From Caballeronia udeis (lineage in GTDB: Bacteria; Pseudomonadota; Gammaproteobacteria; Burkholderiales; Burkholderiaceae), in NCBI RefSeq assembly GCF_001544555.2, contig NZ_FCOK02000058.1, forward strand, positions 1 through 62,600: 62,600 nucleotides of DNA. The letters are read 5' to 3'. Each line of letters opens with the position of its first letter. The stretch's first letter is position 1. Made by a program: the position numbers and the translations under genes. Shown in pieces: positions 1 to 8,686 of the stretch. The notes beneath the pieces were generated by a model. It saw nothing but the letters and a program-made list of their open reading frames with translations. It made no database searches and was not told the DNA's origin.

Positions 1-276
1 GACCGCGCAACGCTGCGAATCTCGAGCCAGCATATTGCCAACTGGCTGCATCACGGGGTGGTGTCGGAGGCGCTGGTGAGCGAGACGTTCGAGCGCATGG
101 CGAAGGTCGTCGACAAGCAGAACGCCGGCGACCCGCTTTACCAGCCGATGGCCGGTCACTTTGAGACGTCGCTGGCTTTCAAGGCGGCGAAGGCGCTGGT
201 GTTTGAGGGGCGTAAGCAACCGAGCGGATACACCGAGCCGTTGTTGCATAAGTTTCGCCTCGGCGCGAAGGCATAG
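1..276 (+). CDS. glcB: malate synthase G, C-terminal end (partial)
   Basis: The reading frame is open from base 1, so only the last 91 residues are present. They contain the SSQHIANWLHHGVV, DKQNAGDP and GYTEPLLH stretches typical of the C-terminal domain of malate synthase G, the large monomeric isoform that condenses glyoxylate with acetyl-CoA in the glyoxylate bypass. The active-site barrel lies outside the window. The frame ends at a TAG and no hairpin terminator is evident before the convergent SDR gene about 60 bases on. Identification rests on recognised family sequence; the isoform call is firm, the rest of the gene is unseen. Confidence 0.88.
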   Translation, partial: DRATLRISSQHIANWLHHGVVSEALVSETFERMAKVVDKQNAGDPLYQPMAGHFETSLAFKAAKALVFEGRKQPSGYTEPLLHKFRLGAKA

Positions 277-337
277 CCGCGGCGGTACCTGGGGGCGAGC
301 CTGACAGTCGCCGAAATTTCCAAAACCAAAAACAGCG

Positions 338-1102
338 CTATTTCCCCCCGTCAACGCTCAATATCTGGCCACTCACCCAGTTCGCCCAATCGGACGCAAA
401 AAAGAGAACCGCATGGGCGATATCATCTGGTGCACCGAGCCGTTTTAATGCAATGCGCTGGATCAATTGTTGCTGCCCTTCTGCGCCCATTGCGTCCCAT
501 TGCCGTTCAGTTGAGGGATTGCTGCGGATGAAGCCGGGGGCAACGTTATTGACGGTAATGTTCCATGGGCCAAGTTCATGCGCCAGTTGCCGGGTCAGCC
601 CAATTTGTCCGGCTTTGGCGCTCGCATAGGCCTGAATGCCGGTCAGGCTGACGTCCAGGCCCGCCCGGCTGGAGATGTTGATAATGCGGCCAAAATTCTG
701 CTCCTTCATCGAACTAACGGCAGCTTGCGACATCAGGAATGCGCCGGTCAGATTGACGTCCACAATTGCGTGCCACTGCTCGAATGTCACATGCTCCAGC
801 GGCTGACCTTGCTGGCCCACTACCCCACCCGCGTTATTCACGAGCGTGTCGATCGCGCAGTTTTCGGCGCCGAGCTGTGCAAAAAGTGCGGCAACTGCTT
901 TGCCGTCACCGACGTCCAGATGAAATGCACGGCAACCCGCGCCGCATAGTGCTGCTGTTTCCTGCACCCCCGCGAGTTGGATATCGCAGGCGACCACCTG
1001 AGCGCCCCGTTGGGCGAAAGCAAGGCAAATCGCGCGGCCAAAGCCCTGCGCGGCACCGGTCACCAATACCCGGCGACGTGAGAAATCAAAGGCATCAAGC
1101 AT
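338..1102 (-). CDS. SDR family NAD(P)-dependent oxidoreductase
   Basis: Classical short-chain dehydrogenase of 254 residues, a normal family length. The cofactor motif TGAAQGFG is at residues 15-22, NNAG at 89-92, the catalytic serine lies in INISSRAG near 144-145, and YASAK gives Tyr159 and Lys163. The C-terminus has the usual GQILSVDGG ending. The ATG at 1102 is preferred over an upstream in-frame start because a GGAGGAAC ribosome site sits 8 bases before it. It overlaps the stop of the upstream reductase by 8 bases, so the two are probably translationally coupled. Likely oxidises a hydroxyl group of the substrate handled by the creatininase and reductase upstream; the substrate itself cannot be read from sequence. 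Confidence 0.9.
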   Translation of the reverse strand: MLDAFDFSRRRVLVTGAAQGFGRAICLAFAQRGAQVVACDIQLAGVQETAALCGAGCRAFHLDVGDGKAVAALFAQLGAENCAIDTLVNNAGGVVGQQGQPLEHVTFEQWHAIVDVNLTGAFLMSQAAVSSMKEQNFGRIINISSRAGLDVSLTGIQAYASAKAGQIGLTRQLAHELGPWNITVNNVAPGFIRSNPSTERQWDAMGAEGQQQLIQRIALKRLGAPDDIAHAVLFFASDWANWVSGQILSVDGGK

Positions 1103-2168
1103 TGGCCGTTCCTCCAAGCAATGCCAGTGTGCCGAGTGTTTGCGGCAACAGGCCCTGTTCGATTTGGTGAATGAGCGAAACCAGCTGCGTGGTCAGCGGC
1201 ATGGCAATACCGCAAGCTGCGCCGATAGCAATGGCCGGGGCAATTTGCGCGTCCACTTCCGTTTGCCGTTTTCGTATTGCCAGGTCGCGCCAGATACCCG
1301 AGTGGGACTTTGCAGAGCGGCGGTTATGCGCCACCATGTCATCAAAGGATATCGTGGTTTGGTTCGCCGTCGCGTCAGGCAGGAAGGCCCGTGGATCAAA
1401 CCCGTCAAAGCCCTGCAAAGCGATCCCCCTAGCGGCAGCGACCGAACCAATTTCCTGCGCCAGTCGTGTCAGCACCGGACGGAATTCTGGCCTGTCCAGG
1501 ACATCGGCAATGCTGTCGTTACTCAGCGCGGTGGCGAACAGCAATGCGCCATAAATCATCTTGGCCCACAGGTATCCCCAGATATTCGGCGTCAGGATCG
1601 CATCGGCGTCGAACTGTTGCAGCAGGTGGAAAAGCGCCTCTGTACGGGGACGGGTCACGCCATCCAGTTCCCCTATCACCACCGCGCCACGGCCACCAAG
1701 ATGAATAACCCCCGGCTCAAGAAAGTCTGCACCGAAGTTGAGAAAAGCACCGACGGTGCATTCGTCGCCAATAAATTCGGCGATGGTGCTTTCGTTGAGG
1801 CCGTTTTGCATCGACACCACATAACCCTGCGGCGCAAGCAGAGGCGTTATATCCCGCATCGCGGCCGGTGTGTGATGAGATTTCACCGCCAGTAATACGG
1901 CGCCGAGTTTCCCGCGAAATGCCTGCGCCATCTCTTCAGGCAAGAATGCCCGCGCCCTGACTCGGTGATCTCCCATCGGGCCGGTGATGCGGAGTCCTTC
2001 GCGGTTTATCGCCTCGACATGTGCCGCGACGTTATCGACGAAAATGACTTCTTCGCCTGCCTTGATGAAGGCCGCGCCAATCGCACCGCCAATCGCCCCC
2101 GCACCCCAGATGATCCATGGCGCACGGTTATTTTCATCTGATGCTAACGCAGAGAATTCTTCTGACAT
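1095..2168 (-). CDS. ketopantoate reductase family (ApbA/PanE-like) dehydrogenase
   Basis: The 357-residue product has a Rossmann motif WGAGAIGGAIG near residues 21-31, the NADP-dependent segment VKSHHT and the MQNGLN motif seen in 2-dehydropantoate 2-reductases, then an all-helical C-terminal domain. It is longer than housekeeping PanE (about 300) and lies in a catabolic operon, so it more likely reduces or oxidises a 2-keto/2-hydroxy acid from the imported compound than makes pantoate. It lies between the creatininase gene (25-base gap) and the SDR (8-base overlap). Family is clear; reaction is inferred. Confidence 0.85.
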   Translation of the reverse strand: MSEEFSALASDENNRAPWIIWGAGAIGGAIGAAFIKAGEEVIFVDNVAAHVEAINREGLRITGPMGDHRVRARAFLPEEMAQAFRGKLGAVLLAVKSHHTPAAMRDITPLLAPQGYVVSMQNGLNESTIAEFIGDECTVGAFLNFGADFLEPGVIHLGGRGAVVIGELDGVTRPRTEALFHLLQQFDADAILTPNIWGYLWAKMIYGALLFATALSNDSIADVLDRPEFRPVLTRLAQEIGSVAAARGIALQGFDGFDPRAFLPDATANQTTISFDDMVAHNRRSAKSHSGIWRDLAIRKRQTEVDAQIAPAIAIGAACGIAMPLTTQLVSLIHQIEQGLLPQTLGTLALLGGTANA

Positions 2169-2193
2169 GGCTTGGACTCAAAGTGCAGATTGC

Positions 2194-2889
2194 TTAAAGT
2201 GATTCGATCGTGTCGCGGAGTTCGTTCACGGCAGTGTCCCAAATGGCCTGCATGTCGTCATCCGGGCGCTGATAGCTACCGCCATAGTTGCCGTCGCCGA
2301 GATACTGGCGCGCCTGCGCCGGGTTCATCTTGCGCAGCTCCGCCAGACTGATCATCGGCTTTCGGACATCCGGCTGCGTCACGTTATCGAGCCGCGTCCA
2401 CGCAAAGTTTTCCATCCACGAAGCGTGTGAGGCCACGGCATCGGTCGCCAAAACTTTTTCCCACGTCAACGGCGCGTTCCACCAGTTGTACAGCTGCACG
2501 CTGACTTCGCGGTTATTCACCATCCATTCGCTGATGATGTTCTGCGCCGGCGAATTTCCGCCGTGACCGTTCACCAGCAAAATACGGCGAAACCCCTGGC
2601 GTTTCAGGCTGTTGAGAATGTCGTAAAGCAAACCGACATACGTCTGCATGCTTAGGCTGATGGTGCCGGGATAATCACAGAAAGTTGGCGTCATGCCAAA
2701 GGGCATGACGGGGAACACCGGAACGTTGCAGAGTTCGGCCGCGTCGACAGCGACCTTCTCGGCCAGAATCGAGTCGACCGACAAGCTCAAGAACGCGTGC
2801 TGTTCGGTACTGCCCAAAGGCACGATGGCACGGTCATCGGCCGACAGGTAGTGTTCCAGCTGCTGCCAGTTCATTTCACTTACTTTCAT
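2194..2889 (-). CDS. creatininase family amidohydrolase
   Basis: Creatininase-family metal-dependent hydrolase of 231 residues. Likely metal ligands are Glu29 and His31 in GSTEQH, Asp39 in LSVDS and His109 in the VNGHGGN motif. The usual EQHGPHLPL segment is changed here to EQHAFLSLSV, so substrate preference may differ from true creatininase. The family opens cyclic amides or hydrolyses formamides. ATG 2889 is chosen because AAGGA precedes it and translated sequence further upstream does not resemble the family. It overlaps the GntR gene by 14 bases. Together with the reductase and SDR it looks like the hydrolytic step of an amide-degradation route. Confidence 0.88.
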   Translation of the reverse strand: MKVSEMNWQQLEHYLSADDRAIVPLGSTEQHAFLSLSVDSILAEKVAVDAAELCNVPVFPVMPFGMTPTFCDYPGTISLSMQTYVGLLYDILNSLKRQGFRRILLVNGHGGNSPAQNIISEWMVNNREVSVQLYNWWNAPLTWEKVLATDAVASHASWMENFAWTRLDNVTQPDVRKPMISLAELRKMNPAQARQYLGDGNYGGSYQRPDDDMQAIWDTAVNELRDTIESL

Positions 2890-3871
2890 GGGATTCCTTA
2901 GTGTCAGACGCGTTATGGATGCCCTGCTGCAGTAGCGGTAACACCACCCGCTGTATATCGCCCGCATCAGGAATGTGACGGTATTCAAAAGCCTGCTGGC
3001 CCGGTTGAAGATGCGCGGCCAGCGCCTCGGCGCCAGTGGCATACACCAGCGTGTCGGTATTTTTCAGTTGCGCCTCGAGCGCCGGATCGTCGCGCTGCAT
3101 GACCGTGATCTGGTCCACGTGCGGCGCAAAACGGTGCACGCCGTTTTTCATCAGCGCAGTAAATTCCGGAAATATCGAAACAACGAGTACTCGGGCCAAC
3201 GGATCAAGCGACGCGAGTGCACGCCGCGTGTTTTCCGATGGAATAAAACTGATATTCAGCACGCGCTGGCCGGGCAACAACTGGCTGACCTCACGACGGC
3301 GGTGAGCAAAGGTCAGCAGCAAGTCCGCGTCCGCCATCCTCTGGCGGAGTGCCTGATCGTCCCGCAGATCAACGATTGTCGTGGCTTCGACGCTGGCGGT
3401 TTCTCCAAGGGTTTCGGCCACGCTTTCGGCGTAGTCACGCGCGGAATCGATGAAATTCCCGATCAGAAACACGCGCTTTTTGCGTCGCTGCCGCTGACGG
3501 TCGTTGAAGCGGCTGCTGACCAGCGCGCCCAACTCCTGCGCGGTGAGGGCCATCACAATACCGCAGTCGATAAGCTCGTCCACCCGCTGATGCAACAGAC
3601 CGTAGTCCTGTGAGCGAATGGCCAACGTGTCTTTCGCATCGGCAATAAAGGTTCCTGAACCAGGCTTGCTGTAGATCAGTTCGGCTTCTTTTAACTCCCG
3701 GTAAACCTGCGCGACGGTCATTGGCGCAACGCCGACCAATTCAGCCATTTCCCTCACTGACGGCAGTTTCTCGCCCGGCTTCAGCGCCTCGAATGTGATC
3801 GCATATTCAATGAGCCCGCGAAGCTGCATTCCGAGCGGCAGCGCAGAACTGCGGTCCAGATGAAATTCCAT
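2876..3871 (-). CDS. GntR family transcriptional regulator
   Basis: The 331-residue regulator has a GntR winged helix at about residues 10-70 (GEKLPSVREMAELVGVAP, then YRELKEAELIYSKPGSGTF) and a large C-terminal effector-binding region without obvious MocR aminotransferase motifs. It is the first gene of the minus-strand set and is divergent from the ABC importer, so it probably controls both. A GTACTA-N6-TAGTAC inverted repeat lies 22 bases before its start. The ligand is not deducible. Confidence 0.88.
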   Translation of the reverse strand: MEFHLDRSSALPLGMQLRGLIEYAITFEALKPGEKLPSVREMAELVGVAPMTVAQVYRELKEAELIYSKPGSGTFIADAKDTLAIRSQDYGLLHQRVDELIDCGIVMALTAQELGALVSSRFNDRQRQRRKKRVFLIGNFIDSARDYAESVAETLGETASVEATTIVDLRDDQALRQRMADADLLLTFAHRRREVSQLLPGQRVLNISFIPSENTRRALASLDPLARVLVVSIFPEFTALMKNGVHRFAPHVDQITVMQRDDPALEAQLKNTDTLVYATGAEALAAHLQPGQQAFEYRHIPDAGDIQRVVLPLLQQGIHNASDTKESHESK

Positions 3872-3893
3872 AACTTAGTATGCCTTTGCATCC

Positions 3894-3911
3894 GTACTAT
3901 CTTACTAGTAC
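3894..3911. promoter_or_regulatory. putative GntR operator
   Basis: A perfect inverted repeat GTACTA-TCTTAC-TAGTAC lies in the 302-base divergent interval between the GntR gene and the ABC importer. TAGTA/TACTA half-sites are usual for several GntR subfamilies. A second perfect palindrome TATCTAGATA at 4038-4047 overlaps the candidate -10 of the importer promoter and could be another site. Binding is inference from position and symmetry. Confidence 0.5.
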
Positions 3912-4018
3912 GATACTGTTGTTTTTATGGTAACGCAAGAGTGTGCTACTCAAAACGGCTGAAATTGCCCGTCATCCTTTCCGTACAAAGCTTACAACGA
4001 ATTTTCGAGCACGGAATA

Positions 4019-4047
4019 TTGACAGTTTGTGATCTTCTATCTAGATA
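4019..4047 (+). promoter_or_regulatory. putative sigma-70 promoter of the ABC importer operon
   Basis: A perfect TTGACA -35 at 4019-4024 is followed after 17 bases by TAGATA at 4042-4047, a weak -10. The weak -10 inside a palindrome would suit a repressed promoter. The transcript leader would be about 120 bases. Confidence 0.4.
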
Positions 4048-4173
4048 TTGTACCGTTACACTAGAACGGATCACGGCGCCGACAAGAAATACCCGAGCGC
4101 TTTCGACCCACTGCGAGACCACCAAAAACTTTCCTGGCGCGCACTTTTTTCCGATGATTAGAGAGGCATTGCA

Positions 4174-5769
4174 ATGAAGGCACCACATAAAGCAACCCTG
4201 CTGGCTTTACTGACGGCCGGCGCGTTGAGCGCGGCATGTGCACACGCTGCCGACGCTGTGCAACGCGGGGGAACGCTGGTCTACGGGCGATATGCCGACA
4301 GCATTTTCCTGGAACCGGTGTTCAATGACAGCAACAACGACATCTGGATCCTTTCCAACCTGTACGACACCCTGCTGCTGCCTTCCCGAAACGGCAAAGG
4401 CATTGAGCCTGGGCTCGCGACCGCATGGAAAGTGGCCGATGACGGCAAAAGCGTGACCCTCACTCTGCGGCCGGGCATCAGGTTTTCCGACGGTTCGCCC
4501 ATTACCGCGGAGGACGTGAAATGGTCATTGGAACGCGCCAGCAAGCCGGGCAACGGAGTCTGGCAGTTCATGGTCAGCGCAATCAGTAGCGTCGAGGTAA
4601 AAGACCCACAAACTGTCGTGCTCCAACTCTCGCACCCCGACCCGGCGATCCTCAGCGCGCTGACTGTCTTTAACACGGCCATCATGCCTAAAAAGGCCTT
4701 TGAGGCCGCACCGGGCGTGACCGATAACGAGAAAGCCACGGCATTTGCCGAACATCCGGTTGGCTCCGGGCCGTTCATGCTCCAGTCCTGGCAACATAAT
4801 TCCACCATGACGCTGGTGCGCAACCCGTATTACTGGCGCAAAGGAGCCGATGGCAAGGCGTTGCCGTACCTCGACAGCATCAAATTCGAAATTGTGCCCG
4901 ACGACGCCACCCGCATCCTGAAACTGCAATCCGGCGAACTCGACGGCGCCGAGTTCATTCCCTATTCCCGCGTCAAGGAGCTGAAAGGCAATCCGGCGCT
5001 GAATATGGTGTTGTTCCCCTCAACGCGTGTTGAATATTCCAGCATGAACGTGCGTCCGGAAATCGACGGCAAGCCAAATCCCCTGGCTAACCCGAAAGTG
5101 CGTGAAGCACTGAATTACGCCACCGACAAAGACGGCGTGGTGCAACTGGTCACGTATGGCATCGGCAAACCGATGACCTCGTTCATGTCGACCTCTACTC
5201 CGCTGAACTCCGGCACCAAACCGCTGTATCCGGTCGATGTGGCAAAAGCCAACGCGCTGATGAAGGAGGCCGGGTTCGGCTCCGGTTTCAGCACCAGCAT
5301 GATGATCCTCGCGGGTAACGAAGACGACATCAGCATCGCCACCGCGCTGCAACAGATGTGGTCGCAAATTGGTGTCAAACTCACAATCAATCAGGTCGAC
5401 AACGCCACGCGCACCGACCGTTATCGCAAAGGCGACTTCAGCATGCGTCTGTCTCCGTGGACCGATGACATCGCCGATCCGAACGAAATCACCGCCTACT
5501 TTGCTTATTCCAAGAATATTCAGGCGTTGCATTCCGGCTGGAAGAATGACGTAGTCGATCAGGTGTTTGAACGCTCTCAGAAAGAGATGGATCCCGTCAA
5601 ACGTGCGGCAGACTACAAGACAATTCAGGATACCTACAACAGCACGGGCCCGACCATCCCGCTGTATGAGAGTTCGTATCCGGTCGCGCTGAAAAAAGAC
5701 GTGCGCGATTTTGTGCAGATCCCGCTGGGCAACAACATCTTCACTACCACCTGGCTACAGAAGAAATAA
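4174..5769 (+). CDS. ABC transporter substrate-binding protein, family 5 (DppA/OppA type)
   Basis: Periplasmic solute-binding protein of 531 residues, the usual size for family 5. Residues 1-26 form a signal peptide ending AHA. The body shows the family pattern: GGTLVYG start, LYDTLLLP, EPGLATAWKVADDGKSVTLTLR, FSDGSPITAEDVKWSLER, and VREALNYATDKDGVV. A GAGAGG site precedes the ATG. It is the first gene of a five-gene importer operon and delivers peptides or amides to the two permeases downstream. A strong stem-loop follows it. Which peptide or opine-like compound it binds cannot be told. Confidence 0.93.
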   Translation: MKAPHKATLLALLTAGALSAACAHAADAVQRGGTLVYGRYADSIFLEPVFNDSNNDIWILSNLYDTLLLPSRNGKGIEPGLATAWKVADDGKSVTLTLRPGIRFSDGSPITAEDVKWSLERASKPGNGVWQFMVSAISSVEVKDPQTVVLQLSHPDPAILSALTVFNTAIMPKKAFEAAPGVTDNEKATAFAEHPVGSGPFMLQSWQHNSTMTLVRNPYYWRKGADGKALPYLDSIKFEIVPDDATRILKLQSGELDGAEFIPYSRVKELKGNPALNMVLFPSTRVEYSSMNVRPEIDGKPNPLANPKVREALNYATDKDGVVQLVTYGIGKPMTSFMSTSTPLNSGTKPLYPVDVAKANALMKEAGFGSGFSTSMMILAGNEDDISIATALQQMWSQIGVKLTINQVDNATRTDRYRKGDFSMRLSPWTDDIADPNEITAYFAYSKNIQALHSGWKNDVVDQVFERSQKEMDPVKRAADYKTIQDTYNSTGPTIPLYESSYPVALKKDVRDFVQIPLGNNIFTTTWLQKK

Positions 5770-5785
5770 CGGCCAGCACTGGAGA

Positions 5786-5807
5786 CGAGGCGCGTCAAAG
5801 CGCCTCG
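5786..5807 (+). promoter_or_regulatory. intercistronic stem-loop after the binding-protein gene
   Basis: A perfect 8-bp stem CGAGGCGC / GCGCCTCG with a six-base loop lies between the binding-protein stop and the permease start. There is no T-run, so it is not a full terminator. Such hairpins commonly protect the 3' end of binding-protein mRNA and lower expression of downstream membrane genes, which fits the stoichiometry of ABC importers. Confidence 0.6.
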
Positions 5808-5874
5808 ATGCCCACCGGGCATGGACGCCAGTTTGCTGAACCCGCGGTTTATTACTGCAAGACCGGAGGGCCAG

Positions 5875-6813
5875 GTGCCCGAATTTGCCTACATCCTTAA
5901 ACGAATATTGCTGATTGTTCCAACGCTGCTGGTGATCCTGGTGGTGACGTTCACCATCGTGCGCCTGTTGCCGGGCGATCCTGCCAGCGCCATGATCGGC
6001 GATCGCAGCACCGATTCCGACGTGACGCGCATTAACGCAGAACTAGGCCTCGACAAACCGCTGCCGGTGCAGTTTTTCTATTTTGTCCGTCAAGTGGCAA
6101 CGCGCAATCTGGGTGACTCTTTTGCCCTGCACGAACCGGTTACCTCAGTGATCGCCGAGCGTCTGCCGGTGACCTTGATGCTCACGGCAATGGCCGGATT
6201 TTTCGCACTGGCAATGGCTATCCCGCTGGCGTTTGTCTCAGCCCTGCGGCGCAACAGTGCCACTGACATGGCCATCCGAGGCTCCTTTCAGGTCACGCTC
6301 TCCATGCCGCCTTTTTATATTGGCCTCGTACTACTGACCATCTTCTCGGCTCGTCTCCATTGGTTTCCCGTCGGCGGTTACGGCGACACATTCGGCGATC
6401 GGGTCTATCACCTTTTTTTGCCGTCGATGACGCTGGCACTGAGCCTGACGGCCGTACTCATGAACAGCCTCCGGGCCTCGATCATCGCGGTACTTGATGC
6501 CGAATACGTTACCTTCGCCCGCGCCAAAGGCCTGAGCAACCGCACTATCCTGCTGCGGCACGTCATGCGTAACGCGCTTATCCCGACGCTGACGCTGTTT
6601 GCCCTCAACATCGGCACTATTATCGGCGGTGCAGTGATCACCGAGACCGTCTTCGCCGTGCCGGGAATTTGCCGGTTGATGGTCGACAGCATTTTCAGCC
6701 GCGACTACCCCATGGTGCAGGGTCTGGTGATCGTGCTGTCGGTGCTGGTTTCCTTGATCTTCCTTGTCACCGATATCGTTCAGGTCGCGCTCGACCCGCG
6801 GAGGGCAAGATGA
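5875..6813 (+). CDS. ABC transporter permease (DppB/OppB type)
   Basis: Inner-membrane permease with the DppB pattern: first transmembrane segment ILLIVPTLLVILVVTFTIVRL, then LPGDPA, GDSFALHEPV and the coupling EAA-like loop YVTFARAKGLSNRTILLRHVMRNALIP. The GTG at 5875 is chosen as start because GGAGGG ends four bases before it and the protein then begins like its family; an in-frame ATG at 5821 would add 18 unlike residues. Length is 312 residues. It ends in an ATGA overlap with the second permease. Confidence 0.9.
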   Translation: MPEFAYILKRILLIVPTLLVILVVTFTIVRLLPGDPASAMIGDRSTDSDVTRINAELGLDKPLPVQFFYFVRQVATRNLGDSFALHEPVTSVIAERLPVTLMLTAMAGFFALAMAIPLAFVSALRRNSATDMAIRGSFQVTLSMPPFYIGLVLLTIFSARLHWFPVGGYGDTFGDRVYHLFLPSMTLALSLTAVLMNSLRASIIAVLDAEYVTFARAKGLSNRTILLRHVMRNALIPTLTLFALNIGTIIGGAVITETVFAVPGICRLMVDSIFSRDYPMVQGLVIVLSVLVSLIFLVTDIVQVALDPRRAR

Positions 6814-7661
6814 CAACACTTCTCCTCTCTCGTTCGTTGACTCGTTCGTGGCGCAAGCGTCTGCCGTGGCCCACGCTGCTAGGCGTGTTGATTTTGCTGT
6901 TCAGCCTGACCGCGGCATTTTTCCCCGCATGGATCGCGCCTCATGATCCGCTGCAGTTCGACTACAGCGCGATCCTCAAGGGCCCCACCGCCCAGCATCT
7001 GTTCGGTACCGATAATTTCGGCCGCGATATTTTTGCCCGCGTGATCTATGCGTACCGGATCGATTTGCAGATCGCCTTGTTCACCACGCTGTTCCCGATG
7101 CTGTTCGGTACGCTCGCCGGCTTGCTGGTCGGTTTTTACGGCGGCATTGCCGAAACCTTGTTCCAGCGCGTGGTTGACGCAGTGATTACTTTCCCGCTGC
7201 TGGTGCTGGTGATCGCTATCGTCGCGATCCTCGGGCCTGGACTGAAGAGTATGTACATCGCCGTCGGGATCATTTACTGGGTGTTTTACGCCCGGCTGAT
7301 TGCCGGTGAAGTCAGCGTACAAAAGCGGCTGGATTATGTTGCCGCCGGACAGGTGATGGGCTACAGCCACCTGCGGATCATCTTTCGTCATCTGCTGCCG
7401 AACGTGGTCACAGCCACCCTGGTGTACTGGATGACCGACATGGCGCTGGCGATCCTGCTCGGGTCCAGCCTGGGCTATCTCGGTCTGGGCGCGCAGCCGC
7501 CGACGGCGGAATGGGGCGTGCTGATTTCATCGGGCAAAAACTTTATGGACACCGCCTGGTGGATCACCATTTTCCCCGGAGTAGCTATTGTGCTGACGGG
7601 CCTTGGCTTCAGCCTGATCGGCGATGCGCTGGTCGAATGGCTGCGTCCTGGCAACCACTAG
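6810..7661 (+). CDS. ABC transporter permease (DppC/OppC type)
   Basis: The second permease subunit has 283 residues. It has the N-terminal DppC box (HDPLQFDYSAILKGPTAQHLFGTDNFGRDIFARV) and the coupling loop YVAAGQVMGYSHLRIIFRHLLPN. The ATG overlaps the stop of the first permease as ATGA and is preceded by GGAGGG. A longer in-frame extension reaches far into the previous gene and is not credible. It forms the heterodimeric channel with the upstream permease. Confidence 0.92.
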   Translation: MTTLLLSRSLTRSWRKRLPWPTLLGVLILLFSLTAAFFPAWIAPHDPLQFDYSAILKGPTAQHLFGTDNFGRDIFARVIYAYRIDLQIALFTTLFPMLFGTLAGLLVGFYGGIAETLFQRVVDAVITFPLLVLVIAIVAILGPGLKSMYIAVGIIYWVFYARLIAGEVSVQKRLDYVAAGQVMGYSHLRIIFRHLLPNVVTATLVYWMTDMALAILLGSSLGYLGLGAQPPTAEWGVLISSGKNFMDTAWWITIFPGVAIVLTGLGFSLIGDALVEWLRPGNH

Positions 7662-7671
7662 AATTGAATCG

Positions 7672-8685
7672 ATGAACACTCAATCAAACAGTGACGGCGC
7701 GCTGTTGCAAGTGACCGGCCTGAATACCCGCATCAAGACATCGCGCGGCGAGTTGCGTGCGATTCAGGACGTCAGCCTGACGCTGGAAAAGGGTGAGATC
7801 CTCGGACTCGTCGGCGAATCCGGCTCGGGTAAGAGCGTGACATTGCGTTCGCTGCTCAAGCTGATGCCCCCGTCTGCGGAGATCTCCGGCTCGGTCAAAT
7901 GGCAGGGACGCGAACTCTCTACGTTAAGCTCCTCCGCGATGCGCTCGGTGCGCGGCGGCGAGATCGCCATGATTTTCCAGGAACCGATGATCGCCCTGAA
8001 CCCGGTGCTGACCGTGTGGCGGCAGATCGAGGAAAGCCTGCATGCGCACACCGATCTGAACCGCAAACAGCGGCGTCGGCGCGCAATAGAACTGCTGACC
8101 CAAGTGGGGATTCCGGCGCCGGAAAGCCGACTGGATGATTATCCGCATCAATTTTCTGGCGGCATGCGCCAGCGCGTGATGATAGCCATTGCGCTGGCCG
8201 GCGATCCTCGCCTGCTGCTGGCGGACGAACCCACCACCGCGCTTGACGTCACCATCCAGGAACAGATCCTGAAGCTGCTGCTCAACCTGCGCGACGAACT
8301 GGGCATGGGCATCATTTTCGTTACGCACGATCTGGGCGTGGTTGCGCAGCTTTGCGATCGCGTAGCGGTCATGTACGCCGGGCGCATTGTCGAAACCGGG
8401 CCGGTTAACTCGATTTTCCGCCAGCCACATCACCCTTATACCCAGGGGCTGATCGCCTCGGTGCCGCAGGCAGGTGACGAAGGTACGCCACTGCTGTCGA
8501 TAGAAGGTACGCCGCCGTCGCTGCTGGATTTACCGCAAGGGTGCAGCTTTAGCCCCCGCTGCATCCACAGCACCGAGGTGTGCCGGCAACGGCTGCCGGA
8601 CCTGGTGAAGTTGTCAGCGCATCAACAGGTTGCCTGTCATCATCATCTGCACATTCAGCAACAACGACAGCCGGAAGAGGTATGA
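7672..8685 (+). CDS. ABC transporter ATP-binding protein (DppD/OppD type)
   Basis: ATPase subunit of 337 residues with Walker A GESGSGKS, signature FSGGMRQRVMIAIAL, Walker B LLLADEPTTALD and the switch histidine in FVTHDLGV. The C-terminal oligopeptide/dipeptide extension carries GCSFSPRC with clustered cysteines, as in DppD-type ATPases that can hold an iron-sulphur cluster. ATG 7672 is 10 bases after the permease stop. It pairs with the next gene as a heterodimer. Confidence 0.93.
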   Translation: MNTQSNSDGALLQVTGLNTRIKTSRGELRAIQDVSLTLEKGEILGLVGESGSGKSVTLRSLLKLMPPSAEISGSVKWQGRELSTLSSSAMRSVRGGEIAMIFQEPMIALNPVLTVWRQIEESLHAHTDLNRKQRRRRAIELLTQVGIPAPESRLDDYPHQFSGGMRQRVMIAIALAGDPRLLLADEPTTALDVTIQEQILKLLLNLRDELGMGIIFVTHDLGVVAQLCDRVAVMYAGRIVETGPVNSIFRQPHHPYTQGLIASVPQAGDEGTPLLSIEGTPPSLLDLPQGCSFSPRCIHSTEVCRQRLPDLVKLSAHQQVACHHHLHIQQQRQPEEV

Positions 8686-8686
8686 G

